Assembly (NCBI GenBank): GCA_963971535.1
Contig: OZ020585.1
Span: 21,380,958-21,444,957, forward strand
From: Notolepis coatsorum
Lineage: Eukaryota; Chordata; Actinopteri; Aulopiformes; Paralepididae
Reading direction: 5' to 3'
Length of the DNA: 64,000 bases
Both the position numbers and the translations under genes were made by a program. A model generated the notes under the pieces. The model had not been told where the DNA came from. It made no database searches and was given only the letters and a program-made list of their open reading frames with translations. This document shows positions 53,756 to 64,000 of the stretch, piece by piece (within the stretch, counting starts at the first letter, position 1; each line of letters starts with the position of its first letter).

Positions 53756-53872
53756 TTGATTGATTGATTGAACACTTTATTAACAGATTGCAGAATGGGT
53801 ACAATACAGTACAGCTCAATACACAATTGTTAAGGGGATGCAGACCAGAGAAAGACTTTCGTCTTGTTTAGC
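53747..53872 (-). mobile_element. TTGA-tailed LINE 3' end, copy 4
   Basis: A (TTGA)n tail, then AACACTTTATTAACAGATTG and GACTTTCGTCTTGTTTA, as in the other copies. Confidence 0.87.
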
Positions 53873-53970
53873 TCATAGCTATCGTGGTAGCCAGTTTCTG
53901 GAGACAGGAGACACACACACCACTGAGGATAAACGGGGCTACCGTGGACATGATAGCTATGAGCTAACTA
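53872..53970. repeat. Stem-loop with a captured L2 ORF fragment in the loop
   Basis: AGCTCATAGCTATC pairs with GATAGCTATGAGCT. The loop contains CAGGAGACACACACACCACT and GAGGATAAACGGGG, about 38 bp nearly identical to the LINE coding sequence at 57229-57270. Confidence 0.75.
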
Positions 53971-54990
53971 ATGTTACAAGCTCAAACACCTTATAACTAC
54001 TACTATTGTCGTGTCCATAAGTTCCCTGGCAGAATACTTGTGGGGACAAAGGTATACAAAGAGGAGAGTACCATTTTAAATCGGGCATTCATGCCGGCTA
54101 ACAAGCTAGACGTCGCAGCATGTTGTTAGCACAATAGCTACCAAGCTAAGCTACGTTAGCTTCTAAAGTTGTATACACAATATGTACAACGACACAATGA
54201 TTTACATTATTACAAATATGGTAACGTGGTTGTGGCTTTTACAAATAGTGGTTAGCTTTAGAGATGGATGGCTATGATCATGGAGCAATAGTGTTCGGTG
54301 AAACAGATACATTTTCATTCATCACTCCTCAGCTAGTAGTAGCAAGGCTCTCTGCCTGCCACTAGCTGTGTGTGACTCTCAGAGCCCCTCGCTGCCCTGC
54401 ACGCGTGAGTATTAAGGGCGGGGGGTCGTGGCCAATCAGAGAAAAGCTGAACACAAGTTGGTTGCCTTTAATATTCACCCGCCCTGCACCTGAAGTGACG
54501 TCACGGCCCTGCTAGGGTTTGATAAGCTTTTAGATTTGCTCGTGCATGTGATTCGTCTGTGGACCTTTTTAACCCTTTCTGAGTGGCATTTCCGGCGTCA
54601 AATGGAAAAAGAATCATAATTAAATTAGATACCAATGATGTAAACTACCCATAATTGCAGAGTAGGGTTTAACCTGCAAGTTGGCCTTTAAGTCTTCTTT
54701 TTATTTATTTTTCCGAGTTATGTTAGAATAGCAGTTGCTTTAAATGTGCACATGGACAAATGTGAAGGACAAGAATTCAAAATGTTGGACATGAAGAGAG
54801 GCTTGGAGAATCTCCTTTGGGGGGTATCTCCGTCTCTGGGGGGGGGGGCTTCTCCAGTGGGAGAGCTGATCCCCCTCCAAACCGCCAACCCGGGAAAGAG
54901 TGCTAACCATATAACTTATTTTATTTTCATTTAATTTTTTCTTATTGTGTTGTTAGTTCTATTTTCACAAATGTAGGTGGTGATGTCGGT
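53970..54990. other. Intergenic sequence without recognised feature
   Basis: No gene or element ends are seen. There is a G-run at 54839-54848. Confidence 0.4.
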
Positions 54991-54996
54991 GACATG

Positions 54997-55430
54997 GGAG
55001 GTACAGAGGTGGGCAGGCTGGGTTCAGTGGGGGGGGGGGGGGTGTTGGGGGGGAGGGCCATCGTTCCGGCGGTTCGACCCGGGGGAGGCGGGGCCTTGCG
55101 TGTTGTGGGATTGGTGTGGGGGGGGGGGGTTGCCTGGGGCCCTCGGCCGCCGTGGCCTGGGCGGTCTGGTCACTGGGCCGGGGGGGCACCGGGCTTTGGG
55201 TCGCGGGGGGTCGGGGGACCATTGAGGCGTGGTGCTTTGGCCTTCTGCGGGCCTGTGCTTGGGGTGTGTTGCGGGGTCGGTGGGTGTGGGGTGGGGGACC
55301 ATCATTTCCGCGGTTTGGCCTGGGAGGGGGGGTCTTGGATGTTGTGGGGTCGTCGGGCGTGGGGTGGGGTGCTTGGTGGCATGGGAGGTAGCGGGCTTGG
55401 CTCGGTGGGGGGGGAGTACCACCCCTCGCC
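54997..55430. repeat. G-rich block with imperfect internal repeats
   Basis: GACATGGGAGGTA...GGCTGGGTTCAGTGGGG at the left recurs as GGCATGGGAGGTAGCGGGCT at the right. GGACCATCATTTCCGCGGTT recurs as GGGCCATCGTTCCGGCGGTT. Strong G-over-C skew and many G-runs. The open frames on both strands follow from composition and I do not call them genes. Confidence 0.8.
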
Positions 55431-55694
55431 CCTCTAATCAAATTCAAGGTACCTGTGTCGCTGAGTGCTCGGTCCCGCATGGGACGGCCCTGGGATGTGG
55501 GGGAGCCATGTTTCTGGGGGTGGATGGCAGGAAGGGGGGGGTCCCTCTCATGGGAGTCTGGGTGGCTGAGAGCGGCCGAATTCAAGGGGCCCAGGTTGAT
55601 GTACTGTTGTGTTGTTGATGTCATTGTAGGTATTGTGTAAGTGTTGTTTGTCTATAAATGTTAATAAAAACGTAAGTAATTTATAATTTTTTTA

Positions 55695-55776
55695 ACTGGT
55701 AATAAAACTACTGGAGTCTACTTTAATACTGGTACTAAAACTACTGGAGTCTATGTTAATACTGGTACTAAAACTA
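55695..55776. repeat. 33-bp minisatellite, about 2.5 copies
   Basis: Units of ACTACTGGAGTCTACG and TTAATACTGGTACTAAA, the same as at 58345-58472. Confidence 0.9.
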
Positions 55777-56029
55777 AAATTTTCTATTTTGATGTCGGTA
55801 TTAGGTAGCCTATATAAACAATAATACGAGAGCATATACAAGAACCTTTCTATTCACATAACTGCATTTGTGATGGAGCTGTGACAGCTATGGGTGGTAC
55901 AGTAACAGTCTATTGCTCGATCCATCTCCAATATCACGATGGACCGTGCCATGTAGCCTATGTATAGCCTGCCTATGTGATCAATAAAAACGCGAACTTG
56001 AATCCCATCATCATATTTATATGTTGTGT

Positions 56030-56127
56030 CTGTCCACTATGTTTGTTACTTTGTTATTTTCCCCCCCTATGTAAAGCACATTGGGTCTCTTGAAAGGCGC
56101 TATATAAAATGAAGCTATTATTATTAT
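56030..56127 (+). repeat. LINE/SINE 3' tail
   Basis: AAGCACATTGGGTCTCTTGA then GCGCTATATAAAATGAAG and (ATT)n. Confidence 0.55.
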
Positions 56128-56329
56128 CACGTCTGTGCGGGAGCTCACAAATAGACTGTCTTTTAGTCTCAGTGAAGTTTCAACGGAGGTCATCTATTCT
56201 AACCAACAAATTGAAGTAGAAAGCATTTCGTTGTGACCAATCTTATTTGGAAACATGACACAAAATAATAGTATTTCGATTTTTATTTTAAACAATATTT
56301 AATCGCGTTTGGAGGTGGGTGTTCTGTGT

Positions 56330-58155
56330 CTGCCCCCCCCGTGCCAAACAAGCAGGCCAACCTCTTGTTACACTACTGTCGCCATTTTACCTGCATTTAT
56401 GCAGGTGAACACCAGGAAGGCGGCTGGCCCAGATGGAATAACAGGACGCATACTCAAGTCCTGTGCTAACCAGCTAGCCCCTGTGTTCACCGCCATATTT
56501 AATCAATCCCTGAAGGAGTCAGTGGTCCCTGCCTGCTTCAAGATGTCTACCATTATCCCGGTACCAAAGAAACCCTCCCCAGCAGGTCTCAATGACTACA
56601 GACCGGTGGCACTCACCTCTGTGGCCATGAAATGTTTCGAGAGGCTGGTCAAGGATCACATTTGTGCCTCCCTCCCCAGCGATATGGACCCTATGCAATT
56701 TGCATACAGGCCAAACAGGTCCACTGACGATGCGGTCTCCCAAGTACTGCACAGCACCCTCTCTCACCTGGACCGTCAGAAGGGGGGCTATGTGAGACTG
56801 TTGTTCATTGACTACAGCTCAGCGTTCAACACCATAGTCCCCACCAGACTGGTGGACAAGCTGATCGAGCTGGGTCTGGGCTCCGCTCTGAGCGCCTGGG
56901 TACTGGACTTTCTGAGTGAAAGACCCCAGGCGGTCAGGGTGGGGGGTCAGACCTCCAACACCATCACCCTGAGCATCGGGTCCCCCCAGGGCTGTGTTCT
57001 GAGCCCCCTGCTGTACTCACTATACACATGACTGTGTGGCCAAGTTCAGCTCCAACTCCATAGTGAAGTTCGCAGACAACACGTGGTGGTGGGGCTGATC
57101 TCGGACAACGACGAGAAGGCCTACCGGGAGGAGGTTGAGGTACTGGAACGCTGGTGCCAGGACAACAGCCTGCTCCTGAACATTGGTAAAACCAAGGAGC
57201 TGATCGTGGATTATAGGAGAGGACAGCAGGAGACACACACACCACTGAGGATAAACGGGGCCACCGTGGACAGGGTGAGCAGCTTCAAGTACCTGGGGGT
57301 CCACATCTCAGAGGATCTGACATGGTCAACACACATAGACACAGTTGTAAAAAAGGCAAAGCAGCGCCTCTACTACCTGAGACAGTTAAGGAAGTTCAGA
57401 GTATCGGGGAAGATACTCCAGTCCTTCTACTCCGGAGCTGTAGAGAGCATCTTGACTGGAAACATCACTGCCTGGTATGGTAACAGCACGGCACAGGACA
57501 AGAAGGCCCTACAGAGAGTGGTGCGCTCTGCCGAGCGTACCACGGGTATTGCACTACCTCCCCTGCAGGTTCTATACAACAAAAGGTGCAAATCCAGAGC
57601 CTGCAGAATAATGAAAGACCCTCACCACCCCAATAACAGCCTGTTCCAGCTGCTGAGGTCAGGCAGACGCCTGCGAACACCAGCTACTAGGACAGAGAGG
57701 CTTCGGCTCAGCTTCTTCCCCCAGGCCATCAGAGCCTTGAACAATGAACACTGAGGGTCACAGAACACTGAACCCTACACACACAAGCACACATTAGCAC
57801 ACACACGACACACACGCTGTGCACACTCGCACACTAGCAGCCACTTTAACATGAGAAAGCACTCACTCATGCTGCACACGCCCACACGTATGGACACAAA
57901 GAAAGGTCACTTTAAAAATAGTATAGTAACAGTGTATTGCACTACCTAGGGACCTAGCATGTCCTTCATGCTCTGTAAATAACTATGTACAAATACCGTG
58001 ATGTCCCACTATGTTACTTGTTTATTGCACAATGTTGTCTATTGGATTCTATTATATGTTGTACTACTGTATTGCACATCGTTGCGGGCAAGACCACCCG
58101 CATTTCATTGTATACTTGTATGCCGTGACAAATAAAACTCTTGACTTGACTTGAA
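56330..58155 (+). mobile_element. L2-type LINE, 5'-truncated, broken RT
   Basis: The frame at about 56400-57031 gives [43 protein letters not shown] and [19 protein letters not shown] fingers and palm. One base is lost at SLYT. The catalytic FADD reads FADN and is followed by another frameshift. The second frame (57083-57754) carries ELIVDYRR, FKYLGVHISEDLTWS and FFPQAIRALN. The 3' end is TGACAAATAAAACTC then CTTGACTTGACTTGA. The element cannot be active. Confidence 0.92.
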
Positions 58156-58344
58156 CTATAATGAATTACGGGTCATACAGAACACGCCAGTGTTGAAACT
58201 AATGCACGGAAGCTTATTTCCGCGTCTGCAGTCTCCATATTCTACCGCTGGGCGCCAGGTACGCATGGTCCGAGCTGTGCGTAGATATACGCACAAAGTC
58301 AAGCACACGTTCAAATTGATAAGTCCCACACTTTGCTTAGAAAT

Positions 58345-58472
58345 GGAGTCTACGTTAATACTGGTACTAAAACTACTGGAGTCTACGTAAATACTGGTAC
58401 TAAAACTACTGGAGTCTACGTTAATACTGGTACTAAAACTACTGGAGTCTATGTTAATACTGGTACTAAAAC
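58345..58472. repeat. 33-bp minisatellite, about 4 copies
   Basis: The same unit as at 55695-55776, on the other side of the LINE. Confidence 0.92.
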
Positions 58473-58919
58473 TCCACATTCTTTCATACTGTTGTACTCT
58501 GTATGTCTACTAAATCATATTATATGTAGCATGAGCTTTCAGACAGACAGTGTGTGTGGTTTCCTGACAGCTGCAGTTGAAGGGTAACTGCCTGGGTGTC
58601 CCTCCCATCCCCCTGTGCCTCCTTATCCAGCATTGGCCCTTTTTCAAACGGAAGGGGAGGAGCATTTCACCCTGGCCCCAGGCCCACAGTGCATAATTCA
58701 CACCACAAAGCTGTCTCTCACCACAGCCTGTTTGGATCAAGCCTCTTAATAGCATTCCACTGATCTAGGATCACTAGTCATGTCACACTGACCAGTATAA
58801 ACTGCACTGAGACTTAATTTGGAAAACTGGTCTTGGATCAGTACTATTGTAGATCTGTGTGCTGCGAAAGATTAAAAACCTGATTTACATATACATTTGT
58901 ATCTTTTTATATTGTAATT

Positions 58920-59375
58920 ATAATTTTTTATTTATCCACTTTTTCCTCCTATTTTTCTGTATTTTCCTCCCATACCAATTTAGTCGTTATGCCAATTCTC
59001 CCCTTCCTGGTCGTTGCGCGCATGGTCGGTCTAGGGAGCCCTGGAGTCTATCACATGCTTCCTCCGATACATAGGAGACAGCCAGCAGCCTCTTTTCACC
59101 TGGCAGCGAGGACTCTCATTGGTGAAGTGTAACGCGTGGGAGGTCACACTACCTTCACCATTTCCCTCCCTCACTGTGCAGGCGCCCTGAACGACCTGTA
59201 GGAGTCGCTGTTTACAACGACCAGATTACCACCCACCGACTTCCCTCCCGCTGACACTGCCAATTGTGCCAGTATGACGACCGGCCAAGCCGGAGGCACC
59301 GCTGACAGCCGGATTCGATACCAGTGTCTCTGCGGTGGTAGACAGACGCTTAGTCCGCTGTGCTACCCGGCCGCC
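58920..59375 (-). mobile_element. tRNA-derived SINE, second copy of the 19134-19609 family
   Basis: The minus-strand head is GGCGGCCGGGTAGCACAGCG with B box GGTATCGAATCC. The body shares ACGACCTGTAGGAGTCGCTG (read in the LINE copy as CGACCTGTAGGAGTCGCTG). Target duplications ATATTGTAATT lie at 58909-58919 and 59376-59386. Confidence 0.88.
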
Positions 59376-59627
59376 ATATTGTAATTCTTTTTATGTATAT
59401 TTCTATTGGCGGTGCATGTGACTGACCCAATTTCCCTTACTCTGGTGTTTAATTTTCCGTGAATATTGCTTGTATTATGTACTGTTTACATTTGTACAAT
59501 TGTCGTTTCTGTAAATGAGGGAAACCGCAGAGCTTACGATTTTAAATAAAGGTTGAAATGAGATTTTTATAATTGATCTCCTCAAATCAGATCTTGAGTT
59601 GTAGGAGCCAAGAAGAGGATTTGGAGC

Positions 59628-60405
59628 TCAGCAGTGGTGGAAGAAGTACACAGTTACTTAAGTAAAAGTAGAAACACCCAGATAAATTAGTACATTTACT
59701 GGTAAAGGCAAAAGTCCTCCATTCAAATTATACTTTGTATTTTATTTTTTTATTATTTTTTAAACAAACACATTCAAATTATACTTAAGTAAAAGTAGAG
59801 AAGTATTTGCTATTGAATGTACTTAGTATCTAAAGTAAAAGTATGCATTCTACGTAAATGGTGCAATTATATAGCGCTTTTATCCAAAGCGCTTCACAAT
59901 TCTGTTCCTCACATTCACCCATTCACACACCGACGGAGCAGGCAACCATGCAAGGTGCCAACCTGCTCATCGGAAGCAATTGGGGGTTAAGTGTCTTGCT
60001 CAAGGACACTTCAACACGCTGCCCGGGAGGAGCAGGAATCTAACCGGGAACCTCCAGATTACCATTACCTCCTGAGCCACTGTCGCCCCATGATGTTTGT
60101 GTGTTCCAGCGCTTGGAAGCATTCAATTCTTGATCTATTGACCTCTAAAGGTTATGTTAAAGTGGTATGTGGTCCAGTTATGCTGCTCTAATTACGTCCT
60201 CTTGAGGTTAGCAGGCTTCAAATGTGAAACTATATCATCTTCATACATATTTGCCATGTTTTCTATGCAAAATATTTTTCTTCAAAGTAACTAGTAACTG
60301 ATGGGTTCAGATAAATAAAAGTATAAAGTTCCCTAAAATGTCAAATACTCGCGTAAAGTACAAGTAGCTTGAAATTGTACTTGAGTAAAAATACTTATAT
60401 ATGTT
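59628..60405. mobile_element. hAT-like element with TACTTAAGTAAAAGTA motifs, split by a SINE
   Basis: It starts CAGTGGTGGAAGAAGTACAC and has ACTTAAGTAAAAGTA several times. The right side has GTACTTGAGTAAAAATACTT. This is a widespread fish MITE type. The right end is unclear. Confidence 0.6.
59856..60090 (-). mobile_element. tRNA-derived SINE nested in the hAT-like element
   Basis: It is the reverse complement of the 51355-51585 type: TAGCGCTTTTATCCAAAGCG at its tail and a tRNA-like head ending near CTCCTGAGCCACTGTCGCCC. Confidence 0.8.
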
Positions 60406-61075
60406 CAGCTATGGAGAACTTGCAGTAGTCCGGATGGGAGATGGCTAGAGCTTGAACAAAGAGCAGGGATGACTTCCCTCTCGGTAGTTTAGTTCTGTGA
60501 CTATAACAACCTCGCCTGACAGCTGCTTGTGGATCACACCGACGTGTTCGGGAGTCACTGCGCCGCTGTCAATTGTGATGGAAAGGTCTTTGAAACTGAG
60601 TTCTAGGGCCTAAACAGATGTGCTTGATAGAGCTGGCGGACACTATGGGGTTGTGACTCCACTCCAATTAATGAATCAAGGAGGTGATGCTTCAGTTTAA
60701 GGATTTGTATTTAGGGAATATTTGTGTGTGGTTTTTCTACAAAGAAAATACAATATACATTAGTAAACAGTAATGACATAGATAAACATAATGTCACAAA
60801 CATGTGGTCTATAGCTACAATAATATGACCAACAATACAATACAAATAGTAACCAAGACATTCAGATAACTGGAGTTATTAATATAACCTACTTTTTCAC
60901 ATTTCATAGACTGTATGCAGGGTAATACCTCATGCAATACAGGCAAACAATACAACCAGGCACAAACTGTAAACCAAGTGTAAAGATAAAAATCACCCTC
61001 TCCTGCCAATGAACAATGATAACATATGGCAATTACAAATCAAAGTAATCTTAGGGCTTTCCTACAGTCTTGAGA
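60405..61075. other. Intergenic sequence, probable LINE-derived debris
   Basis: GCAGTAGTCCGGATGGGAGATGG-type text resembles the reversed LINE region at about 62800, but it is too worn to frame. Confidence 0.35.
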
Positions 61076-61350
61076 AACTTGTCTGGGAAGAACAACGGCT
61101 CAGTTTCGCCGAGGTTGAGTTTGAGTGATGGGCAGACATCCATCTGGAAATGTCAAGCCAGACATGCGTTGGTTCACGGGAAGGAGCAGTATAGTTGAGT
61201 ATTATTGGCGTAGAAAAGAGCTTGTATCGTGTGATGCGATGACGGAGAGGGAGAAAAGGAGGGGGACAAGGGCTGAGCCCTGTGGAACGCCGCTCAAGAG
61301 ACTCTTCATGGTGGACGTAGGAGGAGAGAGAAACAGCTGCTTACAATCCT
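61075..61350 (-). pseudogene. LINE-derived fragment
   Basis: GGGCTGAGCCCTGTGGAACG resembles the reversed RT stretch at 63640-63670 (AGAACGGAACCCTGAGGCAC). No open frame. Confidence 0.4.
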
Positions 61351-61607
61351 TAGCTTAGCCAGAAAATCAGGTTTTGAGTGAATTGAATTAATTTGCTAGA
61401 CCAATGTTTCTCAACAATATCCTGGATGTTGTTGCTCTCCCCTTTTCTGTCTTTTCTAAAGGCTACCATGTGCTCAACATCATGGGATTAGAATTCTGAG
61501 AACTGAAAATTCTAGCACCGAAAGCCATAGACTCGTAGAATTCCAAGATACAGAAATTGTTTTTTATAAACATACACTTGAAAGGGTTAATGACCATTGT
61601 TGTGTTT

Positions 61608-61608
<1 letters not shown>

Positions 61609-61654
<46 letters not shown>
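61609..61654. repeat. (CT)n microsatellite
   Basis: A pure CT tract of about 45 bp. Confidence 0.95.
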
Positions 61655-61656
<2 letters not shown>

Positions 61657-61659
61657 ACT

Positions 61660-62200
61660 CAGTAACAGAAAACAGATTACCTTCAGTTACTCATTAGGGT
61701 TACTGTGCTTTCAAAATACATAGAATATGTAGTTTCACAATTATTAAAATGTTCACACTGTATTGTTTGAATGATGTTATTAAAGTGACAATTCACACAA
61801 ATTTTTCTATTTGCATTGTACTCCTCCAATGATCTTGGGACAGTTAAATCAATATATTGAAACACAGACAACTATTTCCCTAAGCTGAAAATCAGAGCAT
61901 TGAGACTTGAATTTCAAATTTCTTTGGAGTTGGTCCATTGACTATGAAAGTGACTGATTTTGGGCTTACAGATCTGATTCAGAAAATGTACCCATATCCC
62001 AGTACAATCACCATGGTTACTGTCATAGTGTACACTATTCACGGTCTATGGACCAGCTACAGGATTTATGTCTTTTTCATACTGTATATGTACACAAATT
62101 GAAACTGAACTGTACAGTATTATATACATAACATATGGGAATTATATTTGAAGTAGAATTTTCCCTTTAACCATGACCAACCTTTATTTCAAAGTATGTA
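61660..62200. other. Intergenic AT-rich sequence without recognised feature
   Basis: No gene, RNA or element ends are seen. Confidence 0.4.
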
Positions 62201-62217
62201 AAAAAAAAATTGTATAA

Positions 62218-64000
62218 CAATAATAATTTCTTGGATTTGTATAGCGCCTTTCAGGAAACCCAAGGCGCTTAATAGAGGGGGGGGGCAGCTAAGGGGAAAG
62301 AGCAGATAAGGTGAAGGAGATCAGAGGAACAAGGTAACAACAAAGCAAAAAAGAAAAGAGGGAAGTCAGGCAGAGTAATTTATAAATTTGGTGAAGAGGT
62401 GAGATTTGAGTTGGGATTTGAAAGAGTCCAGGGATGTAGCACTGCAAATGTTTGGAGGTTCCAGAGGGTGCGGCAACAGAGAAGGCTCTGGAACCGACAG
62501 TGCGCAGGTTGGTGGTGGGGATGGAGAGGAGACCGGAGTCAGAGGATCACAGCCTCCGGGGTGGGATGTAGGGATGGAGGAGGTCAGCTAGGTACCGGGG
62601 GCAAGGGAGTGAAGGGATTTGTAGGTGATGAGGAGGATCTTAAAATTGATGCAGGACTTGACTGGAAGCTAGTGGAGGTGGATGCGGGTGGGGGTAAAGT
62701 GATGCCAGGACTTGGTGCGGGTGAGAACCCTAGCAGAAGAGTTCTGGACATACTGCAGCCTGTTTAAGGCATTGCTGGGTAGCCCTACCAGAACGGACTT
62801 TGCATAGTCCAGACGGGAGGTGACAAAGGAATGTATAAGTGTCTCTGCTACAGAGTCGGGGAGAGATGGCCGGAGTCTGGAAATGTTCCTGAGATGGAAA
62901 AAAGCAGATTTTGTTATTGTTTTTATGTGGGAATGAAAAGAGGGGGTGGAGTCCAGTATGACACCCAGGTTGCGGACTTCTGGGGAAGGGTGGATTGAGG
63001 AGCCATCCACTTCTAGGAGGAGATCTCCAACCTTCCGGAGCAGTGACTGCTTGGCCACGAGCTCTGTCTTCTTGCTGTTTAGTTTCAGGCAATTGGATGA
63101 CACCCAGGCCTTGATGTCAAGAAGGCAGTTGACGAGGTGCTGTGGGGGGAGAGTAGTGGAGGGTGAGGTGGTGATGTGAGTGGTGAGTGTCATCAGCATA
63201 GGAGTGGAAATTGAGACAGTGTTTCCGGATGATGTGACCAAGGGGGAGCATGTGTTACAGGTACCAGGATATGGCACCTGGTAGCAGTTGTATATTTAAT
63301 CTGGAACACAGATTGTAGTTTAGTAATGGACAAAGGAGACGTGGACATGATGTTCCTTGCTCTGAGTCATCTCAAATGTGAGGATGAGCTTGTCGCATGC
63401 GCCCCTAGGTAGTGAGGTACGGTCTCCTAAAAGGCGAAGTTACTGAACACTAGTCCTATACTGCCACCTATTGACCAAGTTATATTAATGTTGTCCATTA
63501 ATACAATATAACTGTTCTACCTGGTTTCTAATGGAGGTGATACTGTACAAGTATTTTCACAACGTTGTGACACATAATCCAATGATATTAACGTGATACC
63601 ACTTCTAGTGGGCATCACACATGTAAATAGTGAAGAGGAGTGGACCAAGAACGGAACCCTGAGGCACACCTTGGTTGACTGGGGCAGGGGTGGAGTTACA
63701 GATGGAGATGGACTGTTTTTTGTCAGTGAGGTAGGACTCGAACCAGGTGAGAGCAGTCCCAGTAACACCCAGATGGTCAGAGAGGCGGTTGAGGAGAATG
63801 GATTGGGAGACTGTGTCAAAAGCCGCAGACAGATCCAGGAGGATGAGGAGGCTGATGTGACCGGAATCGGTGGCAATGAGGAGGTTGTTGGTGACCTTGG
63901 TGGGGGCAGTTTCGGTGCTGTGGTGTTTCCTGAAGCCACATTGGAAGCTCATGGTTGGACAGGTGTTGGTGCAGTTGGACGGCCACTGCTCTTTCCAGGA
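62218..64000 (-). mobile_element. L2-type LINE, minus strand, runs off right edge, split by insertion
   Basis: The 3' end is near 62222 (GGATTTGTATAGCGCCTTTC). The frame 63952-63620 gives RT with [20 protein letters not shown] and [19 protein letters not shown]. The frame 63250-62669 continues with LNSKKTELVAK, VRNLGVILDS and RLDYAKSVLVGLPSNAL. The two halves are contiguous once 63253-63619 plus one CATG is removed, but the FADD/YADD catalytic block near 63220 is shifted. Probably dead. The 5' part is outside the window. Confidence 0.88.
63253..63619. mobile_element. Putative solo LTR, 367 bp, inside the L2 LINE
   Basis: It starts TGTTACAGGTACC and ends GGGCATCACA (TG..CA, with TGT/ACA). It is flanked by CATG at 63249-63252 and 63620-63623. 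The LINE reads through when it is removed (TTTACATG then CTCCCCC on the minus strand). No internal retroelement sequence. Size, borders and a 4-bp duplication suggest an LTR. Confidence 0.65.

Noticed and set aside
54965..55624. 219-residue Pro-rich protein on the minus strand
   Set aside because: It is a composition effect of the G-rich block; frames on both strands are open and no domain is seen.
55229..55640. Plus-strand Gly/Trp-rich frames
   Set aside because: They are translations of G-runs with no start context or homology I can recognise.

Overview
This is a stretch of a teleost fish chromosome. It carries one real protein gene, the 3' two-thirds of nol10 (nucleolar protein 10, orthologue of yeast Enp2), which runs left to right across most of the window in an unusually repeat-rich setting. 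Vertebrate-type GT-AG introns, L2/CR1-type LINEs, a V-SINE (DANA/Mermaid)-like SINE, a BEL/Pao LTR retrotransposon, hAT, piggyBac-like, Kolobok-like and Harbinger-like DNA elements, and abundant TG and G/C homopolymer tracts all point to a fish. I cannot assign a species.

Layout. 1-7006: a BEL/Pao retrotransposon on the minus strand, sitting in a nol10 intron. It is entered inside its 3' LTR and has a complete 5' LTR. Its long gag-pol frame has one TAG and lacks the integrase core. 7141-49074: eleven nol10 exons (about 521 codons: the last WD40 blades, the Enp2-type middle region, the NUC153 motif, an acidic/basic coiled region and a long Gly/Arg tail). The exons encoding the N-terminal propeller lie left of the window. 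Introns hold nearly all other features: a foldback element carrying about 2.2 kb of a 22-bp minisatellite (11.7-14.4 kb), hAT MITEs with 8-bp target duplications (10.0, 11.3, 16.8 kb), three piggyBac-like MITEs (17.3, 32.7, 34.7 kb), LINE relics (18.8-21.0, 27.8-28.7 kb), a 26-bp minisatellite and a 187-bp TG tract directly at a splice acceptor (23.0-24.5 kb), a Kolobok-like palindrome with two convergent THAP-domain fragments (29.5-31.2 kb), a three-deep nest of DNA transposons (32.3-34.6 kb) and a 77-bp minisatellite (37.9-38.7 kb).

49.1-64.0 kb is downstream of nol10. I see no further host gene, only repeats: a Tc1/mariner-type MITE inside a 65-bp tandem array, a second long TG tract, tRNA-derived SINEs, an old 0.4-0.8 kb duplication whose copies differ by one SINE insertion, a G-rich block, a broken L2-type LINE (56.3-58.2 kb), and a second L2-type LINE running off the right edge and split by a putative 367-bp solo LTR.

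Working together: nol10 is a ribosome-biogenesis gene and everything else is mobile or tandem DNA accumulated in and around it. The points most worth checking are the expanded GAR-type tail of nol10, the TG tract that replaces the polypyrimidine tract of one exon, the integrase-less BEL element with a tRNA-Tyr primer site, the foldback elements that seem to have seeded minisatellites, and CTCF-like motifs carried by the piggyBac-like MITEs.
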